From positions 1 to 7,758 of the forward strand of contig DXOJ01000519.1 of NCBI GenBank assembly GCA_019412865.1: a DNA stretch of 7,758 nucleotides, read 5' to 3'. A program made the position numbers and the translations under genes. The notes under the pieces were generated by a model, which was not told where the DNA came from, made no database searches, and was given only the letters and a program-made list of their open reading frames with translations. This DNA comes from Bacteroides sp. GTDB lineage: Bacteria; Bacteroidota; Bacteroidia; Bacteroidales; Bacteroidaceae. Positions 6,317 through 7,758 of the stretch are shown one piece after another (positions within the stretch are counted from its first letter, which is position 1; every line of letters begins with the position of its first letter).

Positions 6317-6346
6317 TCCAACTCAATTACATGAAAACACTCTGAT

Positions 6347-7246
6347 ATGATCGAGGATAATAGTTTGGGATTGGAATTTAAATATCTGATTGTAAATGAC
6401 ATGGACCGTAAATTCGGGCTGTGGGTAAATACTGTCGGCTATCAGTCTATCCCTCCCGATTCACCTTATCCATTGAAAGAGCATCCCTCCGGTTACTTTT
6501 TTAATGCGGAAAAAGGAAGGGTGCTTCGCGAATATCAGTTGGTCTATATCACCAAAGGGCGTGGTTTGTTTTCATCCGATTCCACTTCTGAAAAGCAGGT
6601 TTGTAAAGGCCGGCTGATGGTCTTGTTTCCCGGGCAATGGCATACTTACCGCCCGTTACGGCAGACTGGTTGGACGGAGTATTATATCGGCTTTGAGGGG
6701 CCAATGATAGATGCCATCGTTAATGATGCTTTTTTGTCGCAGGAGCAGCAAATATTGGAAATTGGCATTAATGAAGAGTTGGTTTCCTTGTTCTCCCGTG
6801 CCCTTGCCGTGGCTGAAGCGGATAAAATTTCCGCGCAACAATATCTTTCCGGGATTGTGCTCCACATGATAGGTATGATTCTTTCTGTCTCCAAGAATAA
6901 AGTTTTCGAGATGAGTGATGTGGATCAGAAGATAGAACAGGCGAAAATCATCATGAATGAAAATGTTTCCGGTAATGTAGATCCGGAAGAGTTGGCAATG
7001 CGGCTTAACATCAGTTATTCATGGTTTCGACGTGTTTTCAAGGAGTATACAGGTTATGCCCCCGCCAAATATTTCCAGGAATTGAAACTCCGTAAAGCCA
7101 AACAGATGTTAGTAGGAACTTCTCAATCCGTGAAAGAGATTTCTTTTTTCCTTGGTTTCCAGTCCACCGAATATTTCTTCTCCTTTTTTAAGAAGCGTAC
7201 AGGACTTACTCCGTTGGAATATCGTTCGTTCGGACGGGAGGAGTAA
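6347..7246 (+). CDS. rhaR: AraC-family transcriptional regulator of rhamnose catabolism (RhaR)
   Basis: Cytoplasmic DNA-binding activator of 299 residues, the usual AraC-family length. The N-terminal part is a cupin-like ligand and dimerisation domain, with REYQLVYITKGRGLF (61-75) and VCKGRLMVLFPGQWHTY (85-101), the latter typical of sugar-sensing members. The C-terminal HTH_18 domain (about 195-295) has two helix-turn-helix units: VDPEELAMRLNISYSWFRRVF (211-231) and SVKEISFFLGFQSTEYFFSFF (261-281), followed by the family signature KKRTGLTPLEYR (282-293). The ATG at 6347 is the first usable start after the promoter; Met19 (MDRKFGLWV) is a weaker alternative. It is transcribed in the same direction as the operon but separated from it by a terminator. 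Rhamnose as ligand, and the repeats at 154-186 as target, are inferred from location and from the known role of the B. thetaiotaomicron homologue. Confidence 0.93.
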   Translation: MIEDNSLGLEFKYLIVNDMDRKFGLWVNTVGYQSIPPDSPYPLKEHPSGYFFNAEKGRVLREYQLVYITKGRGLFSSDSTSEKQVCKGRLMVLFPGQWHTYRPLRQTGWTEYYIGFEGPMIDAIVNDAFLSQEQQILEIGINEELVSLFSRALAVAEADKISAQQYLSGIVLHMIGMILSVSKNKVFEMSDVDQKIEQAKIIMNENVSGNVDPEELAMRLNISYSWFRRVFKEYTGYAPAKYFQELKLRKAKQMLVGTSQSVKEISFFLGFQSTEYFFSFFKKRTGLTPLEYRSFGREE

Positions 7247-7261
7247 AAATATAACGTTAAA

Positions 7262-7273
7262 GGGTTATAACCC
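7262..7273. other. Short perfect palindrome after rhaR
   Basis: GGGTTATAACCC is a perfect 12-bp palindrome 15 bp after the rhaR stop. As RNA it forms only a 4-bp hairpin with a tight loop, and what follows is A-rich, with no T-run. It may be a weak termination or protein-binding site; I see no further support for either. Confidence 0.25.
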
Positions 7274-7299
7274 CAATATTAAAAAATATATTTATTTTG

Positions 7300-7331
7300 G
7301 TTGCATTGAATCTTATATTCCATTATATTTG
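7300..7331 (+). promoter_or_regulatory. Promoter of the ECF sigma factor gene
   Basis: GTTG (7300-7303) and a perfect -7 box TATATTTG (7324-7331) are spaced 20 bp apart, the normal Bacteroides housekeeping layout (TTTG, 19-21 bp, TAnnTTTG). Transcription would start near 7337-7339, leaving only about 12 nt before the ATG at 7351. Unlike the rha promoter, this one has a recognisable -33 element, which suggests basal expression without an activator. Confidence 0.55.
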
Positions 7332-7350
7332 GCGGTACGTAATAGATTAA

Positions 7351-7758
7351 ATGGAAATGATACCAGAAAAACAACATGTTGACTTTGAGCAGATTTATAT
7401 TGCTTATTTTTCAAGAATGAAGCACTTTGCCCAAGAGTATGTTCTTTTGGATGAAGATGCCGAAAATATAGTGCAAGATGTTTTCTTGGAACTTTGGGAG
7501 CGAAAAGAAATGCTGGATCTGCCGATTAATATTATTGCTTATCTTTTCACTGCTATAAAAAATCGGTGCATTGATTTCTTACGTCGGAAAATATTAATAA
7601 GAGATGTTGAAGACAAGTTACAAGAAGAATACCGTCTTACTTTGCAAGTGAAATATTACTCGCTGGAACATTTTGATTTGGATATTCTGGAGGAAAGAAG
7701 TATAGAACAAATTTTATCTAAGGCTATTGATGCACTGCGTGAAAAATGCAGGGAGATT
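7351..7758 (+). CDS. ECF-type RNA polymerase sigma-70 factor, Bacteroidetes family (3' end cut by the window)
   Basis: An open frame of 136 codons starts MEMIPEKQHVDFEQIYIAYF and runs off the window with no stop. Residues about 11-75 carry sigma region 2: FEQIYIAYFSRMKHFAQEYV, the acidic DAENIVQDVFLELWERK (core binding and -10 recognition), then IIAYLFTAIKNRCIDFLRR. A linker follows, and region 4 begins with the partial ALREKCREI at the edge. This pattern is that of the ECF sigma factors expanded in Bacteroidetes, which usually pair with a FecR-type anti-sigma factor and a SusC/SusD outer-membrane pair. It starts 104 bp after rhaR and has its own promoter, so it probably belongs to the next locus. 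The start could also be the ATG at 7357. The partner genes and regulated substrate cannot be seen here. Confidence 0.9.
   Translation, partial: MEMIPEKQHVDFEQIYIAYFSRMKHFAQEYVLLDEDAENIVQDVFLELWERKEMLDLPINIIAYLFTAIKNRCIDFLRRKILIRDVEDKLQEEYRLTLQVKYYSLEHFDLDILEERSIEQILSKAIDALREKCREI

Noticed and set aside
7152..7382. 76-codon + strand frame over the end of rhaR and the following gap
   Set aside because: It overlaps the second helix-turn-helix of RhaR in another frame and the start of the sigma factor gene, with no family features of its own.

Overview
The window carries a complete L-rhamnose catabolic operon with its AraC-family regulator, from a member of the Bacteroidetes, most likely a gut Bacteroides. 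The evidence for the organism is: protein sequences of Bacteroides type, TAnnTTTG -7 boxes in front of the transcription units, AT-rich leaders without a Shine-Dalgarno sequence before the start codons, TAA stops on every complete gene, and a Bacteroidetes-type ECF sigma factor at the right edge. The gene order kinase-isomerase-permease-aldolase-oxidoreductase-regulator is the one known from Bacteroides thetaiotaomicron (rhaKIPAO-rhaR). I use the E. coli-style names rhaB, rhaA, rhaT, rhaD, fucO and rhaR.

Layout. Positions 1-260 form a regulatory region that appears to be shared by two divergent promoters. A leftward gene seems to start at position 25 and leaves the window, and the rightward rha operon starts at 261. 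This region holds two separate sets of short direct repeats, each with an exact 21-bp (two-turn) period, one set next to each -7 box. That is the layout expected for AraC-family half-sites. Positions 261-6202 hold rhaB, rhaA, rhaT, rhaD and fucO, all on the + strand. The rhaA-rhaT gap is 3 bp, and the two gaps around rhaD (93 and 97 bp) each contain a strong predicted RNA stem-loop. A strong intrinsic terminator at 6233-6275 ends the operon. rhaR (6347-7246) follows with its own -7 box. A further promoter-like sequence at 7300-7331 precedes an ECF sigma factor gene (7351 onward) that is cut by the window edge and probably begins a different locus.

How the genes work together. RhaT imports L-rhamnose across the inner membrane, RhaA isomerises it to L-rhamnulose, and RhaB phosphorylates it to L-rhamnulose-1-phosphate. 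RhaD cleaves that to dihydroxyacetone phosphate, which enters glycolysis, and L-lactaldehyde. FucO reduces the lactaldehyde with NADH to L-1,2-propanediol, which keeps redox balance under anaerobiosis. RhaR is expected to sense rhamnose and activate the operon. No rhamnose mutarotase (RhaM) gene is present in the window.

The enzymes are orthodox: every catalytic or metal-binding residue I checked is present. The less ordinary material lies between the genes: the doubly phased divergent control region, the palindromic element before rhaD, and the hairpin before fucO.
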